The position numbers were made by a program, and so were the translations under genes. A stretch of DNA of 64,000 nt from the NCBI RefSeq assembly GCF_003026495.1, contig NZ_PYMA01000007.1, positions 124,001 through 188,000 of the forward strand. Direction: 5' to 3'. Within the stretch, counting starts at the first letter, position 1. The number at the start of each line of letters is the position of its first letter. Below the pieces are notes generated by a model. It saw nothing but the letters and a program-made list of their open reading frames with translations. It was not told the DNA's origin and did not search any database. Positions 56,462-64,000 of this stretch are shown piece by piece. The DNA comes from Photobacterium sanctipauli. GTDB lineage: Bacteria; Pseudomonadota; Gammaproteobacteria; Enterobacterales; Vibrionaceae.

Positions 56462-57832
56462 TCATGCATTTTGTTGTGCTTGCTCACTAACACGCTGGCG
56501 ATGCACTTTACTTTCGCCCAGCAGCGCAAGTACAAGGAAGAAAATAGATAAGCCACAAGATGCAGTTAGCACCATAAAGCCGCCATCCCAGCCAAAGTGG
56601 TCAACGGTGTAGCCCAAGATGGCATTTGCAGCCACCGCGCCACCAAGGTAGCCGAACAGGCCAGTTAATCCAGCTGCCGTACCTGCCGCCTTCTTCGGCG
56701 CAAGCTCTAGCGCGTACAAGCCAATCAGCATAACAGGGCCATAAATCAAGAAGCCGATAGCCACCAATGCCATCATATCAATCGTCGGGTTGCCGGCCGG
56801 GTTGAACCAGTAAACCAATACCGCCAGGGTCACCAATACCATGAACAAGATACCGGCAGGCGCACGGCGGCCCTTGAAGAACTTATCCGACATCCAGCCA
56901 CACAATAGCGTACCCGGGATCCCCGCCCACTCGTACAGGAAGTAGGCCCAAGACGATTTATCCACGGTGAAATCCTTCACTTCGCTCAGGTAAACCGGCG
57001 CCCAGTCCAGCACACCGTAGCGGATCAGGTAAACGAAGGCATTGGCAATCGCAATGAACCACAACAGCTTGTTGTTAAACACATACTTGAAGAAGATTTC
57101 CTTGGCGGTCATCTCTTTCTCGTGCGATGCGTCGTAGCTATCAGGGTAGTCGTTCTTGTGCTCTTCAATCGACGGCAAGCCGCATGATTGCGGGGTATCG
57201 CGCATCACCAACAGGGTAAAGGCAGCCACCAACAGCGCAAAGAAGGCAGGAACATAAAATGCGGTGCGCCAATCATCGTTGAATGCCCATAGGCCAAGCA
57301 GGAACATTGGGCCAATCAAGCCACCACCCACGTTATGGGCAACATTCCAAACCGACACAATTTCACCGCGCTCCTTGCGCGACCACCAGTGCACCATGGT
57401 CCGGCCACAAGCAGGCCACCCCATCCCCTGGAACCAACCGTTCAGGAACAGCAAGATAAACATGGCCGCAATACTGCCCGTTGCCCATGGCATGAAGCCA
57501 AAGCACAACATGATGAGTGCCGACATCGTCAAACCCGCCGCGAGGAAGTAACGCGGGTTGGAGCGGTCGGACACGCTGCCCATCAAGAATTTCGACAAGC
57601 CGTAGGCAATAGACACCGCCGCCAATGCGACACCCAAGTCGCCCCGGCTGTAGCCATATTCCTCAATCAGGTATGGCATGGCCAAGCTGAAATTTTTACG
57701 GACAAGGTAGTAACCGGCGTAGCCAAAGAAAATACCGATAAATAACTGCCAGCGCAGGCGCTTGTATGTGGAGTCGATTTGCCCATCCGGCAGGCGCTCC
57801 CGATGCAGAGCAGGTGTAAAGATGCCAAACAT
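56462..57832 (-). CDS. glpT: Glycerol-3-phosphate/phosphate antiporter GlpT
   Basis: GlpT imports glycerol-3-phosphate in exchange for inorganic phosphate. The 456-residue protein has twelve membrane segments and belongs to the organophosphate:phosphate antiporter branch of the MFS. It shows [24 protein letters not shown] with the substrate Arg near residue 45, [18 protein letters not shown] near 85, [19 protein letters not shown] near 132-150 with the conserved His-Trp, and [12 protein letters not shown] in the second half. Length matches E. coli GlpT (452). It is the first gene of the glp group on this strand; its promoter region has CRP-like and weak GlpR-like sequences. Confidence 0.96.
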   Translation of the reverse strand: MFGIFTPALHRERLPDGQIDSTYKRLRWQLFIGIFFGYAGYYLVRKNFSLAMPYLIEEYGYSRGDLGVALAAVSIAYGLSKFLMGSVSDRSNPRYFLAAGLTMSALIMLCFGFMPWATGSIAAMFILLFLNGWFQGMGWPACGRTMVHWWSRKERGEIVSVWNVAHNVGGGLIGPMFLLGLWAFNDDWRTAFYVPAFFALLVAAFTLLVMRDTPQSCGLPSIEEHKNDYPDSYDASHEKEMTAKEIFFKYVFNNKLLWFIAIANAFVYLIRYGVLDWAPVYLSEVKDFTVDKSSWAYFLYEWAGIPGTLLCGWMSDKFFKGRRAPAGILFMVLVTLAVLVYWFNPAGNPTIDMMALVAIGFLIYGPVMLIGLYALELAPKKAAGTAAGLTGLFGYLGGAVAANAILGYTVDHFGWDGGFMVLTASCGLSIFFLVLALLGESKVHRQRVSEQAQQNA

Positions 57833-58044
57833 TCAATGTTCCTTTTTATAGTATTTATGTGTCTTTTTAGATAAAACGAGCACGGGGCGAGCGAAAATAA
57901 CCAATAACACTCAATGAGCGCAAATTATTGCTCGAACAAAGGTAAGAAAATGTGAATGGAATCAAATACACAGATTTCTATGCTGGAATATTGATAAAAG
58001 TAGGCACTTTTAAGCCATATTTACGGGGGAGTGCCACATATCAA
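57833..58044. promoter_or_regulatory. Upstream region of glpT with CRP-like site
   Basis: TGTGAATGGAATCAAA (57951-57966) matches one half of the CRP consensus TGTGA-N6-TCACA well and the other half partly. GAGCG/GCTCGAACA near 57917-57938 contains GlpR-type half-sites, but no complete operator is convincing. The rest of the stretch is A+T-rich with no ORF. Confidence 0.5.
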
Positions 58045-58080
58045 CAAAAAAGGTGAACACCATTGCTGGTATTCACCCCA
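58045..58080 (-). terminator. Rho-independent terminator after glpG
   Basis: GGTGAACACCA pairs with TGGTATTCACC with one mismatch around TTGC; the minus strand then reads six T. It lies about 43 bases after the glpG stop. Confidence 0.82.
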
Positions 58081-58121
58081 TTAAGCCCAAATTAGGGCAT
58101 GATCAAAGCGAAGGGAGGAGC

Positions 58122-58967
58122 TTAGTGACGGCGCCCCTTGGTGGCATCAAACAGCGCCAAGCCGCAACCGCTGAGCAAACCAAATAAATGCGCCATGTTC
58201 GCGATAGCCATGAACGGCTGGATAAAGCCAATCACCAACCACACCAACATAAAGCCGACATAAGCTCGCGGCAGCGACAAGCCCTGCTGCGGGCTCAGCC
58301 ATCCCATCCACCATATATAGCCCATCAAGGCGTATACCACCCCGGACAGCCCTCCAAAATAGTAGCTAGGGCCGGGATCGCTCAACCAAAATTGGGCAAA
58401 GCCCGAAATTAGCGCCGAAACCAAAAAGACCTGAACCAATTTGGCCACACCGCTATGTTGCTCGAGCTGGCCGCCAAGCAGCCACCACCATAGGCAGTTA
58501 AACACAATATGCAGTGCCGAAAAGTGGATCAGCGCATGGGAGAAGAAGCGCCACAGCTGCCACTGATCCCCTTCCATCGAGGGAAAATGCAACCAATCAA
58601 ACAAGGTTTGCTGGAAGCCCAGAAGCCACAGTACATAAATCACAACAGTGGTAACCATTACCGACAGGCTGAACGGCCCCGCTTGGGACTTCACCACCTT
58701 CAATAGGTTGGGGCTGTTGTAGTAGAACTTGGCGGTGCGGCTTTCTGCCACATCCCACGAAGCGGCTTGGTACTTGGCAGCATAAGGATCAGCCAGGAAC
58801 ATATGCAGCTCGGCTTCGGCTTCGACCAGGTGCGTGCTATCTTCCAACCAAATAGCAAAGCGCCCCTCCGGCTCTGGCGCGAGGCTCAAGGCAATCCCCC
58901 TCGACGCCATGTAGTCGATAAATGCCTGTGCCTGTCGCGGGTTACTCATTCCGGCTAAGCGATACAT
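58122..58967 (-). CDS. glpG: Rhomboid intramembrane serine protease GlpG
   Basis: GlpG cleaves transmembrane segments inside the inner membrane. The protein (281 residues from the ATG at 58967, with GGAG six bases upstream; a GTG four codons earlier is in frame) has a cytoplasmic N-terminal domain to about residue 85 and six membrane segments. The catalytic Ser is in YYFGGLSGVVYALMGY near residue 200, and the catalytic His in ANMAHLFGLLSG near 255. HALIHFSALHIVFNCLWWWLLGG is the conserved helix-2 region. It follows glpE by 45 bases, as in E. coli, but glpR lies separately here, beyond glpT. Confidence 0.96.
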   Translation of the reverse strand: MYRLAGMSNPRQAQAFIDYMASRGIALSLAPEPEGRFAIWLEDSTHLVEAEAELHMFLADPYAAKYQAASWDVAESRTAKFYYNSPNLLKVVKSQAGPFSLSVMVTTVVIYVLWLLGFQQTLFDWLHFPSMEGDQWQLWRFFSHALIHFSALHIVFNCLWWWLLGGQLEQHSGVAKLVQVFLVSALISGFAQFWLSDPGPSYYFGGLSGVVYALMGYIWWMGWLSPQQGLSLPRAYVGFMLVWLVIGFIQPFMAIANMAHLFGLLSGCGLALFDATKGRRH

Positions 58968-59012
58968 CCCACTCTCCACTTCAATTGCGCAGCTTCCCCC
59001 AAAGCCTGGAGG

Positions 59013-59342
59013 CTATGCCGTCTGAATACATGGGTACGATTGGCGCTTCCATGCCTCGAAGCCACCGTCGAGGCTATAGACACAATCATACCCTTGGTTA
59101 ATTAGGTACTGAGCGGCGCCCTGGCTGCTGATCCCGTGATAGCACATCACAATCACCGGCTGCTCAAAGTCCACCTCGTCCATAAAGGCCACCATTGTAT
59201 CATTGGTCAGGTGGAAGGCACCCTCGGGATGGGACAGCGCGTAAGATTGCGGGTCGCGAATATCGACCAACACCGCGTTTTCAGACGCTTGGTTTAGTAA
59301 CGCATACGCCTGCTCGACGCCGATATGTTCAAATTGATCCAT
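59013..59342 (-). CDS. glpE: Thiosulfate sulfurtransferase GlpE
   Basis: GlpE is a single-domain rhodanese that moves sulfane sulfur from thiosulfate to cyanide or thioredoxin. The 109-residue protein starts [16 protein letters not shown] and has the active-site loop CYHGISSQG with Cys67. The ATG at 59342 fits the E. coli length (108); the frame extends 18 codons further without family resemblance. It begins the glpE-glpG unit and is preceded by a long non-coding stretch. Confidence 0.95.
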   Translation of the reverse strand: MDQFEHIGVEQAYALLNQASENAVLVDIRDPQSYALSHPEGAFHLTNDTMVAFMDEVDFEQPVIVMCYHGISSQGAAQYLINQGYDCVYSLDGGFEAWKRQSYPCIQTA

Positions 59343-59752
59343 GAAGTACTGACTCTCTATAAGTGTGATCCGCGATAATGATCTTGTGCCCGCCACAAAA
59401 TGTGACGATCGTCCGTTTTCAAGATCACCCGCTGCTTTAATTGTTATTTGCCATTGTACCCCACCAAGTTACTCACAACCCCATAGAGATAACAAGGGTA
59501 ATCCCAATAAGAAAATTACGTGACAAAGCCAGTCAGGGCAAGGGGTTGCTACATGGATTTATTCATCGCACCCCATCGCTGTACAATTTACCACCAGCTG
59601 TGGAAAAATCTGTGGATTGCGTTGATAATGTGGTTTTACAAATTTGGATCCACTATATGTAGTTAGGATCATAAAGAAAACTGTGGATAAAGAAGTTATC
59701 CACACTCAGATCCCCTTGTTTGTGTGAGCTATCTCCCAGATTTCAGCCACAA
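59343..59752. promoter_or_regulatory. Non-coding region upstream of glpE with a cluster of DnaA boxes
   Basis: Two perfect 9-mer DnaA boxes face each other: TGTGGATAA (59682-59690) and TTATCCACA (59696-59704), five bases apart. TGTGGAAAA (59599-59607) and TGTGGATTG (59611-59619) are near matches, and a further TGTGGATAG lies at 59791-59799, past the rpoH terminator. The 73-codon frame at 59441-59662 has no recognisable product and I do not count it as a gene. The glpE promoter should lie in the left part. Confidence 0.7.
59682..59704. promoter_or_regulatory. Inverted pair of perfect DnaA boxes
   Basis: TGTGGATAA and TTATCCACA are separated by AGAAG, giving a 23-bp dyad. Each 9-mer is a perfect DnaA consensus on opposite strands. 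Confidence 0.8.
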
Positions 59753-59778
59753 AAAAACCAGCCACAGGCTGGTTTTTA
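59753..59778. terminator. Terminator of rpoH
   Basis: AAAAACCAGCC pairs with GGCTGGTTTTT around ACA, flanked by A- and T-runs on both sides. It lies 34 bases after the rpoH stop. Confidence 0.9.
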
Positions 59779-59811
59779 AAAATCATGGTTTGTGGATAGT
59801 TTTCGACGATC

Positions 59812-60672
59812 CTAGATCGCGTCACCCACTGCTTCTTTCAGCTTTTTCATGGCATTTTTTTCAAGCTGGCGGATCCTTTCAGCAGATACGCTGTAGTGAT
59901 CAGCCAATTCTTGCAAGGTTGCCTTGTTCTCATCCAGCCAACGAGAACGAACAATATGCTGGCTACGCTCATCCAAGCCAGCCAACGCCGATGACAGGCG
60001 GTTGTTTGCATGGGTTTCCCAGTTGTTTTCCTCGTAGCTCAATGCCACGTCCGAAGACTTGTCTTCCAGGAAGTAGACCGGTGCCGTGTAGCCGCTATCG
60101 CGATCGTCGTCTTCCGACGGCATTTCAAAAGCGGGATCCTGCGCCGCCAAGCGCGATTCCATCTCTCGTACATCGCTGGCATCAACGCCAAGCTGCTCTG
60201 CCACCATCTCAACTTCATCGTTATTGAACCAGCCCAGGCGTTTTTTCGACTTGCGCAGGTTGAAGAACAGTTTTCGCTGGGCCTTGGTGGTGGCAACTTT
60301 GACAATACGCCAGTTACGCAACACGTATTCATGAATTTCAGCTTTGATCCAGTGCACCGCGAACGACACCAAGCGCACGCCAACCTCTGGGTTGAAGCGC
60401 TTAACAGCCTTCATCAAGCCGATATTGCCTTCCTGTACCAAGTCGGCCATAGGAAGACCGTAGCCAGAGTAGCCACGTGCCACATGCACAACAAATCGTA
60501 GGTGAGACATAACCAGCGCCTTCGCCGAATTAATATCACCATCAAAGTGAAGACGCTCAGCTAACTCGCGCTCCTGCTCGGCTGACAGCATTGGATAGCT
60601 GTTCACGCTCTGGACGTAACTATCCAGACTATCGGCAGAAACTAGAGCCATTGAAGTCATCTCTTGTGCCAT
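59812..60672 (-). CDS. rpoH: RNA polymerase sigma factor RpoH (sigma-32)
   Basis: RpoH directs RNA polymerase to heat-shock promoters. The 286-residue protein has region 2 with [32 protein letters not shown] and the -10 reading segment [38 protein letters not shown], the RpoH box [12 protein letters not shown] near residue 130-145, and region 4 with [26 protein letters not shown] near 255-280. Length matches E. coli (284). On the minus strand a TTGCAA/CATTAT pair about 18 bases apart upstream could be its sigma-70 promoter. It follows ftsX, as in E. coli, with about 120 bases between. Confidence 0.97.
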   Translation of the reverse strand: MAQEMTSMALVSADSLDSYVQSVNSYPMLSAEQERELAERLHFDGDINSAKALVMSHLRFVVHVARGYSGYGLPMADLVQEGNIGLMKAVKRFNPEVGVRLVSFAVHWIKAEIHEYVLRNWRIVKVATTKAQRKLFFNLRKSKKRLGWFNNDEVEMVAEQLGVDASDVREMESRLAAQDPAFEMPSEDDDRDSGYTAPVYFLEDKSSDVALSYEENNWETHANNRLSSALAGLDERSQHIVRSRWLDENKATLQELADHYSVSAERIRQLEKNAMKKLKEAVGDAI

Positions 60673-60794
60673 TCAACAAACCTCGTGTGTTTTTTGTACC
60701 AAAGCGAAATTGCTTGAACCCGTAATAATGCCCAGAAATCGAACGCTATTGCAAGCCGGGGGCGTAATTTACACTATTTATAGAACGAAAAACG

Positions 60795-61721
60795 TCAGAT
60801 AGGTTCAATTTCTTTTAAATGGCGTCCGGCAGAAAGCCTGGCGGCCAACAGGCCAAGAAACGCTGCCACCATCAATAAAATCAAGGTTTCATCCCAGCTA
60901 AGCCCGACCAATCGGAACTCGCTGGCATAAAGATCGGCCAGGGAGGCAACCGAACCATCAAGCAGCACGGTCACCAATGCGGTCAGTACCCAAGCCACAA
61001 CACCACCTATCAACCCGTACCATACACCAGTATAGAGGTAAGGGCGGAGAATGAAGCTGTCGGTGGCACCCACCAACTTCATGACCTGAATTTCATCTTT
61101 CTGATTCAATACTTGCAAACGCAGGGTATTACCGACAATCAGGAATACCGCAAACAACATCAAGCCGGAGATGATCATGGCCAGCGTGGTGGCCAACTGC
61201 TTGATTGCATCGAGCCGCTGCAGCCAATCGCTGTCGAGCCTCACTTCCTCAACGGCCGCTTCCACCCTTAGCTTGGCCGCCAGCTGCCCCGCCTTGTCAC
61301 TGGTCTGCCAACTGTCGCTAGGCCGAACAACCAGCACGGCTGGCAGTGGATTGTCATCCAGCAAGCTCAGCGCCTGATCGAACCCGGCCTGCTGGCGGAA
61401 CTCAGCCAACCCTTGCTGGGGGGAGATATATTCCACTTCGGCCACTTCCGGCCATCCAAGCAACTGATCGCGAACCTCATTCGCCACCGACTCCGGCGTC
61501 TGTTGTTCGAGGTAGAGGGTCAACTGGGTCGGGCTCTGCCACTGCTGCGCCACCAAGGTGATATTCTTGGCAAACAGGTAAAAGCTCGCGGGCAGGGTCA
61601 AGGCAAACGCCAACACAGCCAGGGTCAGGACGTTACCCAGCGGGCGGCGGAACATATCAGTTAGTGCTTGCTTACATTGCTGCTGGTGCAGACTAAAAAA
61701 GCCAGTCTTCTCACGCGCCAC
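60795..61721 (-). CDS. ftsX: Cell division protein FtsX
   Basis: FtsX is the membrane partner of FtsE; the complex activates septal amidases through EnvC. The 308-residue protein has an N-terminal cytoplasmic tail, a membrane segment near residues 28-50, a large periplasmic loop (to about 170) and three further membrane segments. The start is a GTG that overlaps the ftsE stop by 11 bases. GNTLRLQVLNQKDEIQVMKLVGATDSFILRPYL is the conserved segment after helix two. It ends the ftsY-ftsE-ftsX unit upstream of rpoH. Confidence 0.96.
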   Translation of the reverse strand: MAREKTGFFSLHQQQCKQALTDMFRRPLGNVLTLAVLAFALTLPASFYLFAKNITLVAQQWQSPTQLTLYLEQQTPESVANEVRDQLLGWPEVAEVEYISPQQGLAEFRQQAGFDQALSLLDDNPLPAVLVVRPSDSWQTSDKAGQLAAKLRVEAAVEEVRLDSDWLQRLDAIKQLATTLAMIISGLMLFAVFLIVGNTLRLQVLNQKDEIQVMKLVGATDSFILRPYLYTGVWYGLIGGVVAWVLTALVTVLLDGSVASLADLYASEFRLVGLSWDETLILLMVAAFLGLLAARLSAGRHLKEIEPI

Positions 61722-62379
61722 GGGCTATCTCCCTTAGCATTCCCTGGTGTAAATCCAAGCGACGGTAGTTATGGGTTGTGAGCAACGAGGTATCGTGGGT
61801 GGCCATCAAGACCGTCACCCCTACCCGGTTAAACTCCTCGAACAGTGCCATGATTTGCTGGGACAACGCCGCATCAAGGTTACCGGTCGGTTCATCGGCC
61901 AGCAGCACCAACGGCTTGTTGACGATCGCCCTCGCGATACCCACGCGCTGCTGCTCACCGCCCGATAGCTGGATCGGCAGGCAGCGGGCTTTGTCGAGCA
62001 GCCCCACCTTGTCCAGGGCGGCCGACACCCGCCGCTTGATCTCGTTTTCCGTGGCCTGTTCAACCCGCAACGGCATCGCAACATTATCGTAAATGCTGCG
62101 ATCCATCAGGAGCTTGTGGTCCTGAAAGATAATCCCGATATTGCGGCGCAAGAACGGGATCTGCTTGTTGTCGATACGCGTTATATCGTGCCCGTTAAAC
62201 AAGATCTTGCCATCACTTGGACGTTCAATCGCACATATCAGTTTCAGCAGGGTACTCTTACCTGCGCCGGAGTGCCCGGTTAAGAACGCCATGTCTGCGG
62301 GTTGCAGATGAAAATCTACTTTTTGCAGGGCCTGACGCCCGCCTCGATAAGCCTTACTGACCTGCTGAAACCGGATCAC
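61711..62379 (-). CDS. ftsE: Cell division ATP-binding protein FtsE
   Basis: FtsE is the ATPase of the FtsEX complex. The 222-residue protein has Walker [12 protein letters not shown] near residues 36-46, the Q-loop in IIFQDHKLL near 87-95, the ABC signature [14 protein letters not shown] near 138-151, Walker [13 protein letters not shown] and the H-loop in MATHD. The start is GTG ([14 protein letters not shown]). It lies three bases after ftsY and overlaps ftsX, so translation of the three genes is coupled. Confidence 0.97.
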   Translation of the reverse strand: MIRFQQVSKAYRGGRQALQKVDFHLQPADMAFLTGHSGAGKSTLLKLICAIERPSDGKILFNGHDITRIDNKQIPFLRRNIGIIFQDHKLLMDRSIYDNVAMPLRVEQATENEIKRRVSAALDKVGLLDKARCLPIQLSGGEQQRVGIARAIVNKPLVLLADEPTGNLDAALSQQIMALFEEFNRVGVTVLMATHDTSLLTTHNYRRLDLHQGMLREIARGA

Positions 62380-62382
62380 GAT

Positions 62383-63750
62383 TTATTCCTCGTCACTAAA
62401 TAGCGCTTCGATAAACTCATCGGCAGCAAAAGGACGAAGATCTTCGATCCCCTCACCAATACCGATGTAGCGGATTGGGATGTTGAACTGATCGGCAATC
62501 GCAAAGATCACACCACCCTTGGCCGTACCATCAAGCTTGGTCAGGGTAATGCCGGTGACCGGTGCAACCTCGCTGAACAGCTTGGCTTGGCTAATCGCAT
62601 TCTGGCCAGTCCCCGCATCCACCGTCAGCATGATTTCATGCGGGGCGTGCGGATCCACCTTCTTCATCACGCGCACGATCTTGCGCAGCTCTTCCATCAG
62701 GTTGCCTTTGTTCTGCAGGCGGCCCGCGGTATCGGCAATCACCACATCGACATTTTTCGCCTTGGCCGATTCAATCGCATCGAAAATCACCGAGGCACTG
62801 TCGGCACCGGTATGCTGGGCAACCACTGGGACATTGTTGCGCTCACCCCATACCTGCAGCTGCTCAACAGCAGCGGCACGGAAGGTATCACCCGCCGCCA
62901 ACATCACCGACTTGCCTTCGCTCTGGAACTGCTTGGCCAACTTACCGATGGTGGTCGTTTTACCCACACCGTTAACACCAACCATCAAGATAACGTAAGG
63001 CTTCTTGCTGGTATCAACGACCAAAGGCTGCTCAACCTTCGCCAGCATCTCGCTAAGCTCATCTTTGAGCAAGCCGTACAGGGCTTCGCCGTCTTGCAAG
63101 TCTTTACGGCTCGCCTTATCGGTCAGGCTCTCGATGATCTTCAGCGTGGTGTCCATGCCGACATCGGCAACAAGCAGTTGCTCTTCCAACTCTTCAAACA
63201 AGTCGTCATCGATTTTCTTGCCGCGGAACAAGCCCATGAAGCCAGAGCCGAAGTTGGTCTTGGTCTTTTTCAGCCCTTTCATCAAGCGGGCAAAGAAGCC
63301 CTCGCTCTTTGGCTTTTCTTGTTCAACGACAGCCGCTTCGCTAGCAGGCGTATCTGCTATGATTGCAGTTTCTGCTTCACCTTCAGCCTCTGCCGCGGCT
63401 TGGGCAGCGGCTTTTGCTTCGGCTTCTGCCGCCGCTTTGGCTGCTGCTTCCGCTTCGGCCTCTGCCGCTGCTTTGGCTGCTGCTTCTGCTTCGGCCTCTG
63501 CCGCCGCTTTGGCTGCTGCTTCCGCTTCGGCCTCTGCCGCCGCCTTGGCTGCTGCTTCCACTTCGGCTTCTGCCGCCGCTTTGGCTGCTGCTTCTGCCTC
63601 AACCTCTGCTGCCGCTTTGGCGTCAGCTACTTGTGCATCATCATTGGTTTCCACATCACTGTGGGCATCTTTTTGTTCTGTTTGCTCGGCTTGCTCCTCA
63701 GAGCCAAAACCCAGCCACGAAAATAATCCGCGTTTCTTTTTTTCTGCCAT
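62383..63750 (-). CDS. ftsY: Signal recognition particle receptor FtsY
   Basis: FtsY is the SRP receptor that docks ribosome-nascent chains at the Sec translocon. The 455-residue protein has a long acidic/Ala-rich A domain (residues 1-150) and an NG domain. GTPase motifs are GVNGVGKTTTIGKLAKQF near residue 255, DTFRAAAVEQLQVW near 289, ADTAGRLQNKGNLMEEL near 340, TKLDGTAKGG near 407, and the C-terminal GIGEGIEDLRPFAADEF. Residues 54-125 are six 12-residue repeats of AAAKAAAEAEAE type, from a 36-bp DNA repeat. The ATG at 63750 starts MAEKKKRGLFSWLG, the membrane-binding amphipathic start; a codon two triplets upstream is unlikely. Confidence 0.97.
   Translation of the reverse strand: MAEKKKRGLFSWLGFGSEEQAEQTEQKDAHSDVETNDDAQVADAKAAAEVEAEAAAKAAAEAEVEAAAKAAAEAEAEAAAKAAAEAEAEAAAKAAAEAEAEAAAKAAAEAEAKAAAQAAAEAEGEAETAIIADTPASEAAVVEQEKPKSEGFFARLMKGLKKTKTNFGSGFMGLFRGKKIDDDLFEELEEQLLVADVGMDTTLKIIESLTDKASRKDLQDGEALYGLLKDELSEMLAKVEQPLVVDTSKKPYVILMVGVNGVGKTTTIGKLAKQFQSEGKSVMLAAGDTFRAAAVEQLQVWGERNNVPVVAQHTGADSASVIFDAIESAKAKNVDVVIADTAGRLQNKGNLMEELRKIVRVMKKVDPHAPHEIMLTVDAGTGQNAISQAKLFSEVAPVTGITLTKLDGTAKGGVIFAIADQFNIPIRYIGIGEGIEDLRPFAADEFIEALFSDEE
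63376..63591 (-). repeat. Six 36-bp tandem repeats inside ftsY
   Basis: Six 36-bp units encode 12-residue blocks AAAKAAAEAEVE, AAAKAAAEAEAE (three times), AAAKAAAEAEAK and AAAQAAAEAEGE. All are in frame, with mostly silent differences. They form an extended Ala/Glu/Lys helix in the A domain. Confidence 0.9.
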
Positions 63751-63881
63751 TGGCAAATCCTAGAGCTTGATTGGTACAATTTGCAGCTTTAACACAGGTG
63801 TATACCTCAAGAGGTACCCTAAATCGCGCATATTAAGACGGTTTAGGTATACTATCATTTTCTAAACGGTCGAAGAAATCT

Positions 63882-64000
63882 ATGACGAGACGCAGACAAC
63901 AAACAGGGCGAAATATGCCAAATAATCGCCGTGAAGGATTCGTAAGGATCATCAGCGGACGCTGGCGCGGGCGAAAACTGCCTGTTCATGATGTTGAAGG
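63882..64000 (+). CDS. rsmD: 16S rRNA (guanine(966)-N2)-methyltransferase RsmD, 3' end missing
   Basis: The last 119 bases begin a gene that starts MTRRRQQTGRNMPNNRREGF and continues VRIISGRWRGRKLPVHDVEG, the N-terminus of RsmD, which methylates G966 of 16S rRNA. The basic start and the R-I-I-S/G-G-x-W-R-G-R-x-L-P signature fit the family. The window ends before the SAM-binding motifs. It is divergent from ftsY, as rsmD is in E. coli. A second in-frame ATG at 63915 is possible. Confidence 0.88.
   Translation, partial: MTRRRQQTGRNMPNNRREGFVRIISGRWRGRKLPVHDVE

Noticed and set aside
57833..57970. A GlpR operator in front of glpT
   Set aside because: Only half-sites (such as GCTCGAACA) were found; no full 20-bp match like the one at glpD.
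59441..59662. A 73-codon frame upstream of glpE
   Set aside because: No recognisable protein, no ribosome-binding site, and it runs across DnaA-box-like sequence.
62587..63726. A 379-codon open frame antisense to ftsY
   Set aside because: It mirrors the repeated Ala/Glu codons of ftsY and yields a low-complexity Cys/Phe/Gly-rich product; ftsY has all GTPase motifs on the other strand.

Overview
The window is a contiguous chromosomal segment of a marine gammaproteobacterium, almost certainly of the family Vibrionaceae (Photobacterium or a close relative). This rests on protein resemblance recalled from known families (NfuA, SpoT, GlpR, LexA, Tex) and on gene order: waa core cluster-coaD-mutM-rpmG/rpmB-radC-coaBC-slmA-pyrE/rph, lexA-plsB-ubiA/ubiC-fliL-like, and glpE/glpG-rpoH-ftsXEY-rsmD. 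No search was run and the species cannot be named. No rRNA, tRNA, insertion sequence, prophage or CRISPR array was seen.

Layout. 1-9086: lipid A / LPS core cluster (lpxM end, a frameshifted waaL O-antigen ligase, waaF, a GT90 lpsA-type transferase, waaA, kdkA on the opposite strand, a GT9 heptosyltransferase, a waaE-type GT2, a GT4), visibly richer in A+T than the rest. 9197-18790: coaD, a UDP-glucuronate 4-epimerase, mutM, rpmB-rpmG, radC, coaBC, slmA, rph-pyrE with an apparent attenuator, yicC. 18990-22198: a two-gene polysaccharide-type module (a fused Gfo/Idh/MocA-epimerase protein plus a GT4) between housekeeping genes. 22338-28306: gmk-rpoZ-spoT-trmH-recG. 28463-33774: ompR-envZ, greB, tex. 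33874-34740: two uncharacterised small genes. 34852-37074: bioH, comF, nfuA. 37189-46909: a 3D-domain protein, a DinF-like MATE exporter and a complete aa3-type cytochrome c oxidase cluster with its assembly factors. 47171-48747: a methyltransferase behind a strong Fur box, then lexA behind two LexA boxes. 48984-53737: plsB, ubiC-ubiA, a lone FliL-like protein. 53869-59342: the glycerol-3-phosphate regulon (glpT, glpR, glpD, glpE, glpG). 59343-59811: a non-coding stretch with a cluster of DnaA boxes. 59812-63750: rpoH, then ftsY-ftsE-ftsX; the window ends inside rsmD.

How the genes work together. The first 9 kb build and decorate lipid A-core. The gmk-rpoZ-spoT group links GMP phosphorylation, RNA polymerase assembly and (p)ppGpp control. 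The cta/cox cluster encodes oxidase subunits, copper delivery and heme A synthesis. The glp genes form a GlpR-controlled pathway, with a good GlpR operator in front of glpD. FtsE/FtsX act in septal wall hydrolysis and FtsY in SRP targeting. The points most worth a second look are the broken waaL, the fused oxidoreductase-epimerase module, the rph-pyrE attenuator with an extra hairpin, the Fur-boxed methyltransferase, the DnaA-box cluster beside rpoH, and a 36-bp in-frame repeat inside ftsY. No clearly new multi-gene system was found.
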